Source: an uncultured Eubacteriales bacterium
Lineage (GTDB): Bacteria; Bacillota; Clostridia; Christensenellales; Aristaeellaceae
Reading direction: 5' to 3'
DNA length: 64,000 nucleotides
NCBI GenBank assembly: GCA_900542445.1
Contig: UQNN01000005.1
Coordinates: 1-64,000, forward strand
In this document: positions 33,208-41,189 of the stretch, piece after piece
How the letters are laid out: each line of letters starts with the position of its first letter
Numbering within the stretch: position 1 is the stretch's first letter
Position numbers and translations under genes: made by a program
The notes under the pieces: model-generated
The model's input: the letters and a program-made list of their open reading frames with translations, nothing else
The model's database searches: none
What the model was told of the DNA's origin: nothing

Positions 33208-33975
33208 TCAGCGCAGCGCCGCCGCCGCGATATTCAGCAGCGACGTGAACAGGCTTAACCGAAGCAAAATCACGCTGAGATTGTTTCGCCTACGCTGAAT
33301 CGCGGGCCAAAGCGCCAGAAGCGCCCCGATGACCGCCCCCGGAAGCAGCCAGAGCAGCACGCCCGCGTCCGGCAGAACCAGCCGTTCACGGATCAGCAGT
33401 ACGATCAGCTTGCCGACCATCGCAAAGAGCGAAATGGTCAGCGCAGCGAATGCGCCCTCGTTGCCATCCGCTTCAAATAAAAGGAAATAAAGCGTCAGGG
33501 CCAGCGGTTCCGCGCCGAAGGAGAGGAACGAGCCGAGCATCCCGACCAGCAGCGCGACGGGAAAACTCAGCAGCCGGGACAGATTCATCGGCGCAATCGT
33601 GTGGTTCAGCGGGCCGAAATAGAGCGACGGCAGCGCAATCAGCGTGAACAGCAGTGCGTTTTGCAGCAGCATGGCCGATTCGCGCGTGACCATCATAAAA
33701 AAGCGCGCGCCGGCCAGATCGCCCAGCATGCCGCCCAGCGCCGCGCCGACGGCTAAAAGAAGCAACTCGTCCGGATGGAGCGGCAGGGCGCGATTCAGCG
33801 CGAAAAAGGCCGTCACCAGCGCCGCGCAGAGCGTCGTCATCGTGCAGAGCGACGCAATGGAAGCGGGCGCAAGCGGCGAAACCGCATCCAGCAGGGGACG
33901 GAGCAGCGTTGTCGGCCCGATGCCGGAAAGCAGACCGAAAAAGGCGCTTACGCCGCTGAGAATCAGATAGATCAT
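33208..33975 (-). CDS. TSUP (TauE/SafE-like) transporter
   Basis: 255 residues, seven to eight hydrophobic segments. The N-terminal G-V-S-A-F-F-G-L-L-S-G-I-G motif and the repeated G-x-x-L-G-G-M-L-G-D-L-A-G-A in the second half fit the TSUP family, which export sulfite, sulfoacetate and related anions or short organic acids. Its ATG overlaps the enolase stop (ATGA), so it is translationally coupled to eno. The substrate cannot be inferred; coupling to enolase is unusual and may be transcriptional convenience. No terminator is visible between its end and the converging fprA terminator at 33110. Confidence 0.8.
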   Translation of the reverse strand: MIYLILSGVSAFFGLLSGIGPTTLLRPLLDAVSPLAPASIASLCTMTTLCAALVTAFFALNRALPLHPDELLLLAVGAALGGMLGDLAGARFFMMVTRESAMLLQNALLFTLIALPSLYFGPLNHTIAPMNLSRLLSFPVALLVGMLGSFLSFGAEPLALTLYFLLFEADGNEGAFAALTISLFAMVGKLIVLLIRERLVLPDAGVLLWLLPGAVIGALLALWPAIQRRRNNLSVILLRLSLFTSLLNIAAAALR

Positions 33976-35246
33976 AGGCGGAGTTCATCCAGCTTAGCCG
34001 CGCCGCCGAGCGCGTCTTCGATGCGCAGCAGCCGATTATATTTGCTTACGCGTTCGCTTCGGCAGGGCGCGCCCGTCTTGATCTGCCCCGCGCCGAGCGC
34101 CACGGCGAGATCGGCGATGGTCGTGTCCTCCGTCTCGCCCGAACGGTGGGACATGATGGTGCGGTAGCCGCTCCTGTGCGCCAGCGAGAGCGCCTGCATG
34201 GTCTCCGTCAATGTGCCGATCTGGTTCGGCTTGAGCAGGATCGCATTTGCACAACCCATCAGAATGCCGCGCTGCAAGCGCTCGGTGTTCGTCACGAAGA
34301 GATCGTCGCCGACCAGCTGACAACGGCGGCCCAGCTCCCGCGTCAACGCCTGCCATGCGGGCCAGTCCTCTTCGCCCAGCGGATCCTCGATGGAACGGAT
34401 GGGGTATTGCTTGCACAGGCCGCGCCAATGCTCGGTCAGCTCGTGCGCGGTGAATGTGCGGCCGGATTTGGGCAGCACATAGCGTCCCTTTTGTTCCCAT
34501 TCGCTGGCCGCCGCGTCGAGCGCGAGGGCGATATCCGTACCGGCGGTATAACCCGCGCGGGAAATCGCGTCGAGAATCAGATCGAGCGCCTGCTTTTCTT
34601 CGGAAATATCCGGTGCAAAGCCGCCCTCATCGCCCACGCCCGTGGAAAGACCCTTCTTTTTGAGCAGAGCTGCCAACGCGTGATAGACCTCCGCGCCCAT
34701 TTGCAGCGCTGCGCGGAAATCCTTCGCGCCGACGGGCACGATCATGAATTCCTGCACGTCCAGCCCGTTGCCCGCGTGTACGCCGCCGTTCAGGATGTTC
34801 ATCATCGGCATGGGCATCAGGTGCGCCTGCGTGCCGCCCAGAAAGCGGAAAAGCGCCATATTCTGCGCGCAGGCCGCCGCCTTTGCGCATGCCATCGACA
34901 CGGCCAGCGTCGCGTTTGCGCCGAGCACGGCCTTGTTTTTTGTGCCGTCCAGCGCAATAAGCGCATGGTCGATGGCGAACAGATTGCCCGCGTCCATGCC
35001 GCACAGCGCTTTGCAGATTGCGCCGGAAATGTTCTTGCAGGCCTGCTGCACGCCTTTGCCGCCGTAAACCTGCATGTCGCCGTCGCGCAGTTCCAGTGCC
35101 TCATATTTGCCCGTAGAAGCGCCGCTGGGGGAGATGGCCGTGCAGACCACCCCGCCGGAAAGCTGCACTTCCGCTTCGACAGTCGGGTTTCCGCGTGAAT
35201 CGAGCACCTGCCGCCCGATGACGCCGACGATTTCCGTTTTGCTCAT
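33972..35246 (-). CDS. eno: Enolase
   Basis: 424 residues from the ATG preceded by GGGAGGGC. It has the loop S-P-S-G-A-S-T-G, N-I-L-N-G-G-V-H-A-G-N (catalytic His loop), D-E-G-G-F-A-P, the metal acids in A-L-D-A-A, S-I-E-D-P and G-D-D-L-F-V-T-N, then L-L-K-P-N-Q-I-G-T (catalytic Lys) and S-H-R-S-G-E-T-E-D. All active-site residues are present, so conversion of 2-phosphoglycerate to PEP is expected. It lies away from other glycolytic genes and is coupled to the TSUP exporter. Confidence 0.97.
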   Translation of the reverse strand: MSKTEIVGVIGRQVLDSRGNPTVEAEVQLSGGVVCTAISPSGASTGKYEALELRDGDMQVYGGKGVQQACKNISGAICKALCGMDAGNLFAIDHALIALDGTKNKAVLGANATLAVSMACAKAAACAQNMALFRFLGGTQAHLMPMPMMNILNGGVHAGNGLDVQEFMIVPVGAKDFRAALQMGAEVYHALAALLKKKGLSTGVGDEGGFAPDISEEKQALDLILDAISRAGYTAGTDIALALDAAASEWEQKGRYVLPKSGRTFTAHELTEHWRGLCKQYPIRSIEDPLGEEDWPAWQALTRELGRRCQLVGDDLFVTNTERLQRGILMGCANAILLKPNQIGTLTETMQALSLAHRSGYRTIMSHRSGETEDTTIADLAVALGAGQIKTGAPCRSERVSKYNRLLRIEDALGGAAKLDELRL

Positions 35247-35277
35247 GATAATGCCCTCCCGAAATTGATAAGCTGTA

Positions 35278-35305
35278 AGGATAGAGTGGACGCAAAATCT
35301 GTTAA
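35278..35305 (-). promoter_or_regulatory. Probable eno promoter
   Basis: Minus-strand TTAACA (35300-35305), 16-nt spacer, TATCCT (35278-35283). Confidence 0.45.
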
Positions 35306-35330
35306 ATATGCGGTCATGGCGGAAGGCGTT

Positions 35331-35366
35331 AAAAAGGGCGCCTGCCAACTTCGACAGACGCCCTTT
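35331..35366 (-). terminator. Terminator of the SH3 protein gene
   Basis: AAAGGGCG (35333-35340) / CGCCCTTT (35359-35366) with a partly paired loop, and five A residues on the plus strand giving a minus-strand T-tract. Confidence 0.8.
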
Positions 35367-35386
35367 GAGGGAGGAGAGGGAGAGAA

Positions 35387-36292
35387 TCAGAATTTCAGGA
35401 ACCAGGTGGAGATGTAGCCGGTCTGGCCGTTCACTTCGACTTTTGTCCAGTCGGTCGTCTTTTCCAGCACTTTGACCGTCGTGCCGACCGGAACCGTGCC
35501 GATGACGGACGCAGACAGGCTGGCGCGGCTGCGGAAATTGACGTAGCTGCCGCCGTTGGCGTTGAATACGCGCGCCGTGCCGCTCACGACTTCGCTCGTG
35601 ACCTTCAGATACTTGGCCATCATGAAGCCGGTCTTGCCGTCTACGCTGACCTTGTACCAGTCGCCCTGGCGGGCCAGCAGGGTCACGGTCTTGCCGTTGC
35701 GATAGTAGCCCAGCGATTCGCTGTTCACGCTGGCTTCGCGGCGCAGGAACAGCACCTGCGTGTCGCGTGGATTGTTGACCACGGCGGTGCCGGTTGCGGG
35801 CTTCACGGTGGAAGAACCGCTGCTCACGCTCTTGGTGGAGAGCCACTGGGTCTGCATGTAGCCGGTCTTGCCGTCCACGCTGACCTTGCTCCAGTTGCCG
35901 TTGTTGGAAAGCACGGTCACCTTTGTGCCGCGCGGATACGAGCCGAGAATGTTGCCGTTCGGCTCGGCGCGCAGATTCAGGCCGCGGCTGTTCGTCTTGA
36001 CATAGGCGGTGGAATGGGTCGTGCCCTCGCTGCCCAGATACTTGACGTACATGTAGCCGCTCTGGCCGCCGACATCCACGCTCGCCCAGTCGCCGTTGAC
36101 GCCCTTGACGAGCACCTCGGTGCCCCAGCCGTACTTGCCCAGGATGGCGGAAGACACGCTTTCCTCGGCGCGCAGATTCAGCGTGCCGCAGGTGATGACG
36201 CGGGTTTCGTTCTCGGCGAAGGCCGCCAGCGGGGCAACCATCGCCAAGCTCAGCATCGCGGCGCAAGCCGCCTTTTTCTTTCCGGTAAACAT
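35387..36292 (-). CDS. Secreted protein with four bacterial SH3 domains
   Basis: 301 residues with a Sec signal peptide (M-F-T-G-K-K-K then a hydrophobic core; cleavage after A-F-A near residue 26). Four SH3b repeats follow, each with an L-N-L-R-A-E/F-R-S-R-A start, a G-x-x-V-x-V-L strand, and a W-x-K-V-x-V-D-G-x-T-G-Y/F-M end; the linker near residue 160 is Ser/Thr/Pro-rich. There is no catalytic domain, so it is probably a cell-wall-binding or matrix protein. AAAGGAGG precedes the ATG. The 200-base upstream region holds two direct repeats of TCTTCGTTTTT (minus strand) but no promoter I can be sure of. Confidence 0.87.
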   Translation of the reverse strand: MFTGKKKAACAAMLSLAMVAPLAAFAENETRVITCGTLNLRAEESVSSAILGKYGWGTEVLVKGVNGDWASVDVGGQSGYMYVKYLGSEGTTHSTAYVKTNSRGLNLRAEPNGNILGSYPRGTKVTVLSNNGNWSKVSVDGKTGYMQTQWLSTKSVSSGSSTVKPATGTAVVNNPRDTQVLFLRREASVNSESLGYYRNGKTVTLLARQGDWYKVSVDGKTGFMMAKYLKVTSEVVSGTARVFNANGGSYVNFRSRASLSASVIGTVPVGTTVKVLEKTTDWTKVEVNGQTGYISTWFLKF

Positions 36293-36492
36293 ATAGGAAG
36301 TCCTCCTTTGTCATTGCGAAGGCGTCCAAGCGGCCGCTCTTGATCGTCTTCTGCATATCTGACGAAGGCGGATATTCTTTTATTGCAACATAATCGTTTC
36401 CAAGTTCTGGAAAGAACGAAAGACGCATGAAAAAACGAAGAAATATCAGCGAAAAACGAAGAGAAAGGACATAAAATGGGAAAAAATGGAAG

Positions 36493-37614
36493 TTACAGCG
36501 TATCCAGCGTGGAGGAAATTGCGGCAAGCCCGGCTTTCAATTCGTTTCCATCGCAGGCATAGCCGATTCGCGCGCATCCTTCAAGCTCAAAGCATGCGCC
36601 GGGCGTGAGCAGCGCGCCGGTCTGGGCGAGCAGCTTTTCACAGAAGACATACGAGGGCATGGGGCTGTCGTAAAACAGCAGCGCGGTTGTGCCGGCTTGC
36701 GGACGAACGAAATGCACGCGTTTTTCCTTTTCGATCCAATCGGTCAGAATCGCCAGATTATCGCGGACAATGCCCCGGTTGCGCGCCAGCAGCGCATGGC
36801 TGTGGCGCAGCGCGAGGGAAGCGACGGCTTCGTCAAACATGCCGCAGCTGATGAGACTGTAATCGCGGCGGGAAAGGCAGGCGTTGATGAAATCCGCATC
36901 GTGGCTGGCGACCCAGCCGAGGCGCAGACCGGCCAGCGAAAAGACCTTGGACATGCTGCCGATGGAAATGCCCTTCTCATACAGATCGACGATCGACGCG
37001 CTCCAGACGTCCGTCTGTGTCAGGTGACGGTAGACTTCGTCGCAGAGCACATAGGCGCCGACTTCGCGCGCCATCGCGACAATTGCTTCCAGCATGGGCT
37101 GATCCATCAGCGCGCCGGTCGGGTTATTGGGGTTGTTCAGGCAGATAAGCCGGGTGTTGGGCTTGATGAGACTGCGCAGCTCGTCGAGATCCGGCAGAAA
37201 GCCGTTTTCCTCGCGCAGCGGAAGCAGATCGACCTGCGCGCCGAAGGACTGCGGAATGGAATACAACTGCTGATAGGTCGGCAGTACGCAGACGACGTGG
37301 TCGCCGGAGCGAATGAGCGCATACATGGCCAGGTGATTTGCGCCCGCCGCGCCGTGCGTGGTGGCAACCTCGTCCGGGCGGAGCGTTTTAAACAGGTCGC
37401 AGATGCCTTCGCGCAGTTCCGGCTTGCCGACGATGTCGCCGTAGGTCAGGCGGCGCTGGCAGAACGCGTTAAGAAATGCCTGCTTGTTTTCGCCCGTCAG
37501 CGCAAACAACTCGTCAAGCGACACGGAGTTGACGCACGTCTCCGCGATGTTGATTGTCGCCTGCGTCTCGTAAGCGTTCATCCATTCTTCAACTTTGAAA
37601 GGGCTGATGTTCAT
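36493..37614 (-). CDS. PLP-dependent aminotransferase, class I/II
   Basis: 373 residues, fold type I. N-N-P-N-N-P-T-G-A binds the substrate carboxylate and cofactor, C-D-E-V-Y-R holds the Asp contacting the pyridine nitrogen, and S-M-S-K-V-F-S-L-A-G-L-R-L-G-W supplies the PLP Lys near residue 225. The N-terminus (F-K-V-E-E-W-M-N) and L-T-Y-G-D-I-V-G resemble the subgroup that includes capreomycidine synthase-type and uncharacterised aminotransferases, so the substrate is open. The gene has its own promoter inside the end of the preceding rluA-type gene and a strongly structured leader of about 130 nt. Confidence 0.88.
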   Translation of the reverse strand: MNISPFKVEEWMNAYETQATINIAETCVNSVSLDELFALTGENKQAFLNAFCQRRLTYGDIVGKPELREGICDLFKTLRPDEVATTHGAAGANHLAMYALIRSGDHVVCVLPTYQQLYSIPQSFGAQVDLLPLREENGFLPDLDELRSLIKPNTRLICLNNPNNPTGALMDQPMLEAIVAMAREVGAYVLCDEVYRHLTQTDVWSASIVDLYEKGISIGSMSKVFSLAGLRLGWVASHDADFINACLSRRDYSLISCGMFDEAVASLALRHSHALLARNRGIVRDNLAILTDWIEKEKRVHFVRPQAGTTALLFYDSPMPSYVFCEKLLAQTGALLTPGACFELEGCARIGYACDGNELKAGLAAISSTLDTL

Positions 37615-37628
37615 GATAAATCCTCCTT

Positions 37629-37745
37629 AAAAGTAAAAGGCACCCGGCATCCCGCCTTATAACGCTTGCGCGCCGTACCTACGGAGGGATTCCGAATGCC
37701 CGACCGCTCCACCCGGTGGTGAAAGCGGGGTGATGATATGAAATT
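37629..37745 (-). promoter_or_regulatory. Structured leader RNA of the aminotransferase gene (riboswitch candidate)
   Basis: About 117 nt between the predicted transcription start and the ribosome site AAGGAGG. On the minus strand it has a hairpin CCGCT/AGCGG enclosing CCACC/GGTGG, a small CCG/CGG stem, a stem CGC-GCAA-GCG with a GNRA loop, and a 3' GC-rich segment GGCGGGATGCCGGGTGCC followed by TTTTACTTTT that can pair with upstream GGCAT and TCCC blocks. Long-range alternative pairing next to the ribosome site suggests cis-regulation. No known riboswitch class is recognised with confidence. Confidence 0.5.
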
Positions 37746-37751
37746 GGAAAC

Positions 37752-37780
37752 AGAATATCATAAATGAAACAAAATGTCAA
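37752..37780 (-). promoter_or_regulatory. Promoter of the aminotransferase gene
   Basis: Minus-strand TTGACA (37775-37780), 17-nt spacer, TATTCT (37752-37757). The -35 box lies within the last codons of the rluA-type gene. Confidence 0.8.
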
Positions 37781-38645
37781 CACTGAAATCGGGCGTGCAG
37801 GCAATTTCAAGCGTCTTGCCCGTGATGGGGTGAATCAGCGAAAGCTCCACCGCGCAGAGCTGGTGATACGGCGCATGATATTGCGCCGCCAGATTGGCGG
37901 ATTCTGCCGTGAAGTAGCGCGTATCGCCAAGCAGCGGATGGCCGATGTGCGCCATGTGTACGCGCAGCTGGTGCGTGCGTCCCGTGACGGGGAAGAGCCG
38001 AACGAGCGAGATATCGCGAAGGGCCGCTTCCACCCGATAGCGCGTCACGGCGCGCTGGCCGCCGGGCAGAACCGCGCGGGTGAAGCTGTCCGGCGCGACG
38101 CGATCAATCGGCGCGTCGATCACGCCTTCGGATTCAGGCAAAACGCCGCAGACCAGCGCAAGGTATTCCTTGCGAAAGGTATCCGCCTGCATCTGCCGCT
38201 GGATATGCGCCTGCACATACGGCAGTTTGGCGAATAAGACGATGCCCGTCGTCTCCGCGTCGAGCCGATGGACGGGGTGCGCGCCGCTGCGCAGATAGCT
38301 TTGCACGCGCCCTTCCAGCGTGTCCGCGCCGCGCGAGGCGGAAGGAGAGGGATGCACCTGCAAGGGCGCAGGCTTGCGCACGGCAATCAGCGCGTCGTCT
38401 TGATAGAGGATATCGACCTCGGCTGGCGCGGAAAAATCCGTCGGCATGTCGTATTCGGCTAAAGGAATGGCGACCGTCCTGCCCGCGCCGATGCGCTGAT
38501 TGGCGAAAAACGGCGCGCCGTCCACCGTCAAGCCCAGGCGCTTGGCCTCCCGCACCTCCCTTGCGGAAAGCGAGAGCGGCCCGCGCAAAAGCTGATCGAG
38601 GGTCAGCGTGCCGTTGAATTCGGTTGTGATATACGAAAGGAGCAT
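37758..38645 (-). CDS. RluA family pseudouridine synthase
   Basis: 295 residues. A short S4-like N-terminal segment (A-R-E-V-R-E-A-K-R-L-G-L-T-V-D-G) precedes the synthase domain with the catalytic motif H-R-L-D-A-E-T-T-G-I near residue 130, K-E-Y-L-A-L-V near 162, and V-T-G-R-T-H-Q-L-R-V-H-M near 222. It converts uridines in rRNA or tRNA to pseudouridine. Its start shares one base with the stop of the upstream ABC ATPase gene (TAATG), so it is translated with the amino-acid transporter genes, an accidental-looking pairing. Confidence 0.92.
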   Translation of the reverse strand: MLLSYITTEFNGTLTLDQLLRGPLSLSAREVREAKRLGLTVDGAPFFANQRIGAGRTVAIPLAEYDMPTDFSAPAEVDILYQDDALIAVRKPAPLQVHPSPSASRGADTLEGRVQSYLRSGAHPVHRLDAETTGIVLFAKLPYVQAHIQRQMQADTFRKEYLALVCGVLPESEGVIDAPIDRVAPDSFTRAVLPGGQRAVTRYRVEAALRDISLVRLFPVTGRTHQLRVHMAHIGHPLLGDTRYFTAESANLAAQYHAPYHQLCAVELSLIHPITGKTLEIACTPDFSVDILFHL

Positions 38646-39397
38646 TATAATACCTTGCTCAGGAAGTCTTGGGTGCGCGGGTTCTGCGGATGGTCGAACA
38701 CCTGATGCGGGTCGCCCTGCTCCATGATGACGCCTTCATCCATGAACAGCACGCGGTTGCAGACCTCGCGCGCGAAGCCCATCTCATGGGTGACGATGAC
38801 GCACGTCATGTTGTTTTTCGCCAGCGACTTGATGACTTCAAGCACCTCGCCGACCATTTCCGGGTCGAGGGCGCTGGTTGGTTCGTCAAAGAGCATGACT
38901 TCCGGCTCCATCGCCAGCGCGCGCACGATGGCGAGGCGCTGCTTCTGGCCGCCAGAGAGGCGGGAGGGCTTGTTGTCGCGCTTATCGGAAAGACCGACGC
39001 GGGAGAGCAGAGCTTCCGCCCTGGCGACAGCCTCGTCCTTGCTCATCTTGCCCAGCAGGACGGGCGCAAGGGTGATGTTGTCGATCACGGACATATGCGG
39101 GAAGATGTTGAAATGCTGGAAAACCATGCCCATTTTCTGGCGGTGCCGGTCAATGTTCACGCTCTTATCCGCGATATCCACGCCGTCAAACCAGATGTGG
39201 CCGCTGGTTGGTTCCTCAAGTCGGTTGAGACAGCGCAGGAAAGTCGATTTGCCCGAACCGGACGGGCCAATGAGCGAAACGACCTCGCCTTTGTGGATGG
39301 TTTCGGTGATGCCGTTCAGAACTTTCAGACTGCCGAAGCTTTTGTGCAGGTCTTCCACGCGGATCAACTCCGGCGCGTTTTCAAAGGAATCAGTCAT
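38645..39397 (-). CDS. Polar amino-acid ABC transporter, ATP-binding protein
   Basis: 250 residues from the ATG inside ATGACTGA, eight bases of overlap with the permease gene; AAAGGAGG lies ten bases upstream. Walker A G-P-S-G-S-G-K-S-T near residue 38, Q-loop V-F-Q-H-F-N-I-F-P-H-M-S, signature L-S-G-G-Q-K-Q-R near residue 145, Walker B V-M-L-F-D-E-P-T-S-A-L-D-P and the switch His in V-T-H-E-M. Closest in layout to GlnQ/HisP-type ATPases. It energises uptake with the permease at 39390 and probably the binding protein at 42629. Confidence 0.95.
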   Translation of the reverse strand: MTDSFENAPELIRVEDLHKSFGSLKVLNGITETIHKGEVVSLIGPSGSGKSTFLRCLNRLEEPTSGHIWFDGVDIADKSVNIDRHRQKMGMVFQHFNIFPHMSVIDNITLAPVLLGKMSKDEAVARAEALLSRVGLSDKRDNKPSRLSGGQKQRLAIVRALAMEPEVMLFDEPTSALDPEMVGEVLEVIKSLAKNNMTCVIVTHEMGFAREVCNRVLFMDEGVIMEQGDPHQVFDHPQNPRTQDFLSKVL

Positions 39398-40058
39398 CGC
39401 TCTTGAGCCTCCTTTCAAGGACGGTAATCAGCTTGCTCATGGTGAAAGTCACGACAAAATAGATAATGCCGATGATAATCAGCGGCTCGATGACCAGATA
39501 CGTCTTGCCGGAGATCGTCTGATACTGCGTCATCAGGTCGCCGACGTAGAACGTGGAGGCCAGGGACGTTTCCTTTGTCACTGCGACGAACTCGTTGCAC
39601 ATGGCCGGGAGCACGTTTTTGAACGCCTGGGGCAGAACAATGCGCATCATCGTTTGGCGGGAGGAGAGACCCAGCGAACGCGCCGCCTCGGTCTGGCCGC
39701 GGTCGATGGACTGAATGCCCGAACGGAAGACCTCGGACATGTACGCGCCGGAGTTGATGACCAGCGCGACGGTGATGCAGGCGAATTTGGAAAGCTTGAG
39801 CGCCGGAAGAATATCCGGCAGCAGGAAATAGAAGAAATACAGCTGAAGCAGCAGCGGCGTATCGCGGATGACCTCGGTATAAACCGTCGCGATGCTGCGC
39901 AGCACCTTCGATTTGCTCAGGCGCATGATGGCGACCAGCGCGCCGATGACGCAGCCGATGGCCACGGAAATCAGCGCCAGCAAAAGCGTCGTGCCAAGGC
40001 CGTTCAGAAAGTTTATGCCATATTTTTGCAGCAGCTTCATGGTGTTCTGAAACAGCAA
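39390..40058 (-). CDS. Polar amino-acid ABC transporter, permease
   Basis: 222 residues, five membrane helices, His/Glu/Gln/Arg/opine family. N-terminal G-L-G-T-T-L-L-L-A-L is the family start, P-L-L-L-Q-L-Y-F-F-Y-F the conserved periplasmic-side block, and E-A-A-R-S-L-G-L-S near residue 142 the EAA loop that contacts the ATPase. A single permease gene implies a homodimer. It leads a minus-strand run with the ATPase and the RluA-type gene; AAGGAGGG lies nine bases before the ATG. Confidence 0.94.
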   Translation of the reverse strand: MLFQNTMKLLQKYGINFLNGLGTTLLLALISVAIGCVIGALVAIMRLSKSKVLRSIATVYTEVIRDTPLLLQLYFFYFLLPDILPALKLSKFACITVALVINSGAYMSEVFRSGIQSIDRGQTEAARSLGLSSRQTMMRIVLPQAFKNVLPAMCNEFVAVTKETSLASTFYVGDLMTQYQTISGKTYLVIEPLIIIGIIYFVVTFTMSKLITVLERRLKSDD

Positions 40059-40096
40059 GGGAATCCCTCCTTCTTGAGATAGCGGGGTGAAAAGGT

Positions 40097-41185
40097 TCAG
40101 AGTGCTTCCACGCGCTGCATGGCTTCAAACACCATGTCCTGCGTGATGGGGTAGGGGATATGCGCCATATCCGGCCCGGTTGTGGCTTCAACGAGCGTGT
40201 CGTGCAGCGCGGCTTTGTCAAGCGGCACGTTCATTTCGGCGAGCGTCACGGGCGTGCCCAGCGAGACGAGAAACGCGCGAAGCTCCCGCGCCTTGTCGGC
40301 CTGCCCATCCAGCATGAGCTGAACCAGCGCGCCGTAGGCAACCAGATCGCCATGCAGGTCATCCCGCTCGACGTGTTCAAAATGCTGGAGGCCGTAGCAA
40401 ACGGCGTGCGCCAGCGCGCAGTTGTAATTGTCATCTGCCATCAGCGAAACCAGTCCCGCCGAAAGGATGACGCTTCTGGCGCACATTTCCATCGTCGGCC
40501 CGGCCTCGTGGCGCTCCACTTCGGTCAGCGCCTGACGACCGAATTTCACAATCGGGTCGTAGCAGGTGCTCGACAGGCTCACGCCGATGGCGGACATGTG
40601 GTCGAGCGCGCCGCCTAATTCGTCGCCCCGCGCGCTGAACGTCGATTCGATGTATTTGGCCAGCGTGTCGCCCATGCCCGCGCGGAAGAAGCGCGCCGGG
40701 GCGTCAGCCGCCAGATTCAGGTCGATCAACGTGAGCGCGGGCGGCGCATCGTAAAAAAGGAAGCGGTCAAAAGGCCCGTCCTCGCGATAGACGACGGAAA
40801 GCGCGGTGATCGGCGCGCAGTTGGAGACCAGCGTCGGCAGGCTGACCAGCGGAATCCCCAGCTGATGCGCTACGCCCTTCGCGGTATCAATCGCTTTGCC
40901 GCCGCCCATGCCGACCAGAAAATCCGGCCGCATCGGGTCGATCTGCGCCGTAAGAGCATCCATTGCCGCCAGCGTGCACGCGCCGCCGAAGGGGAGCGCA
41001 CAGAGCAGCTGCATGCCGCTTCCCTCAAGCCCCTCTTTTAAGGAAGGGAGCCCCTTTTCCATTGCGGTGTTTCCGCCGACAAGGGCAAAGCGCGCGCCCA
41101 ATCCCTTGCAAAGCTCAGGAAAGCGTCGGTATACGCCGCGGCCGAAACAGAAACGCGGCAGAGTGACGACATCGGTGATATACAT
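40097..41185 (-). CDS. Iron-containing alcohol dehydrogenase (glycerol dehydrogenase-like)
   Basis: 362 residues. The nucleotide-binding M-G-G-G-K-A-I-D-T-A-K near residue 93 and P-T-L-V-S-N-C-A-P near 117 fit the GldA/sn-glycerol-1-phosphate group. The metal ligands expected for GldA are visible: Asp in G-M-G-D-T-L-A-K near residue 172, His in A-L-A-H-A-V-C-Y-G near 255 and His in D-L-H-G-D-L-V-A-Y-G near 273. It would oxidise glycerol or a similar polyol with NAD+; substrate not provable. Four bases follow the upstream aminotransferase stop, so the two share a transcript. Confidence 0.88.
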   Translation of the reverse strand: MYITDVVTLPRFCFGRGVYRRFPELCKGLGARFALVGGNTAMEKGLPSLKEGLEGSGMQLLCALPFGGACTLAAMDALTAQIDPMRPDFLVGMGGGKAIDTAKGVAHQLGIPLVSLPTLVSNCAPITALSVVYREDGPFDRFLFYDAPPALTLIDLNLAADAPARFFRAGMGDTLAKYIESTFSARGDELGGALDHMSAIGVSLSSTCYDPIVKFGRQALTEVERHEAGPTMEMCARSVILSAGLVSLMADDNYNCALAHAVCYGLQHFEHVERDDLHGDLVAYGALVQLMLDGQADKARELRAFLVSLGTPVTLAEMNVPLDKAALHDTLVEATTGPDMAHIPYPITQDMVFEAMQRVEAL

Positions 41186-41189
41186 CGGC

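Noticed and set aside
33972..36527. A single 851-codon minus-strand frame joining the SH3 region to enolase
   Set aside because: The N-terminal part is out of frame with the SH3 protein and reads through a terminator; enolase starts at 35246 with its own ribosome site.
37629..37745. Resemblance of CCACCGGGTGGAGCG and GTCGGGCA to parts of the ZTP riboswitch, and of GGGTGG to a T-box
   Set aside because: The 5' half of a ZTP aptamer and its CCGCCTGGGC element are missing, and a T-box would need a specifier stem and more length. Kept only as an unnamed structured leader.
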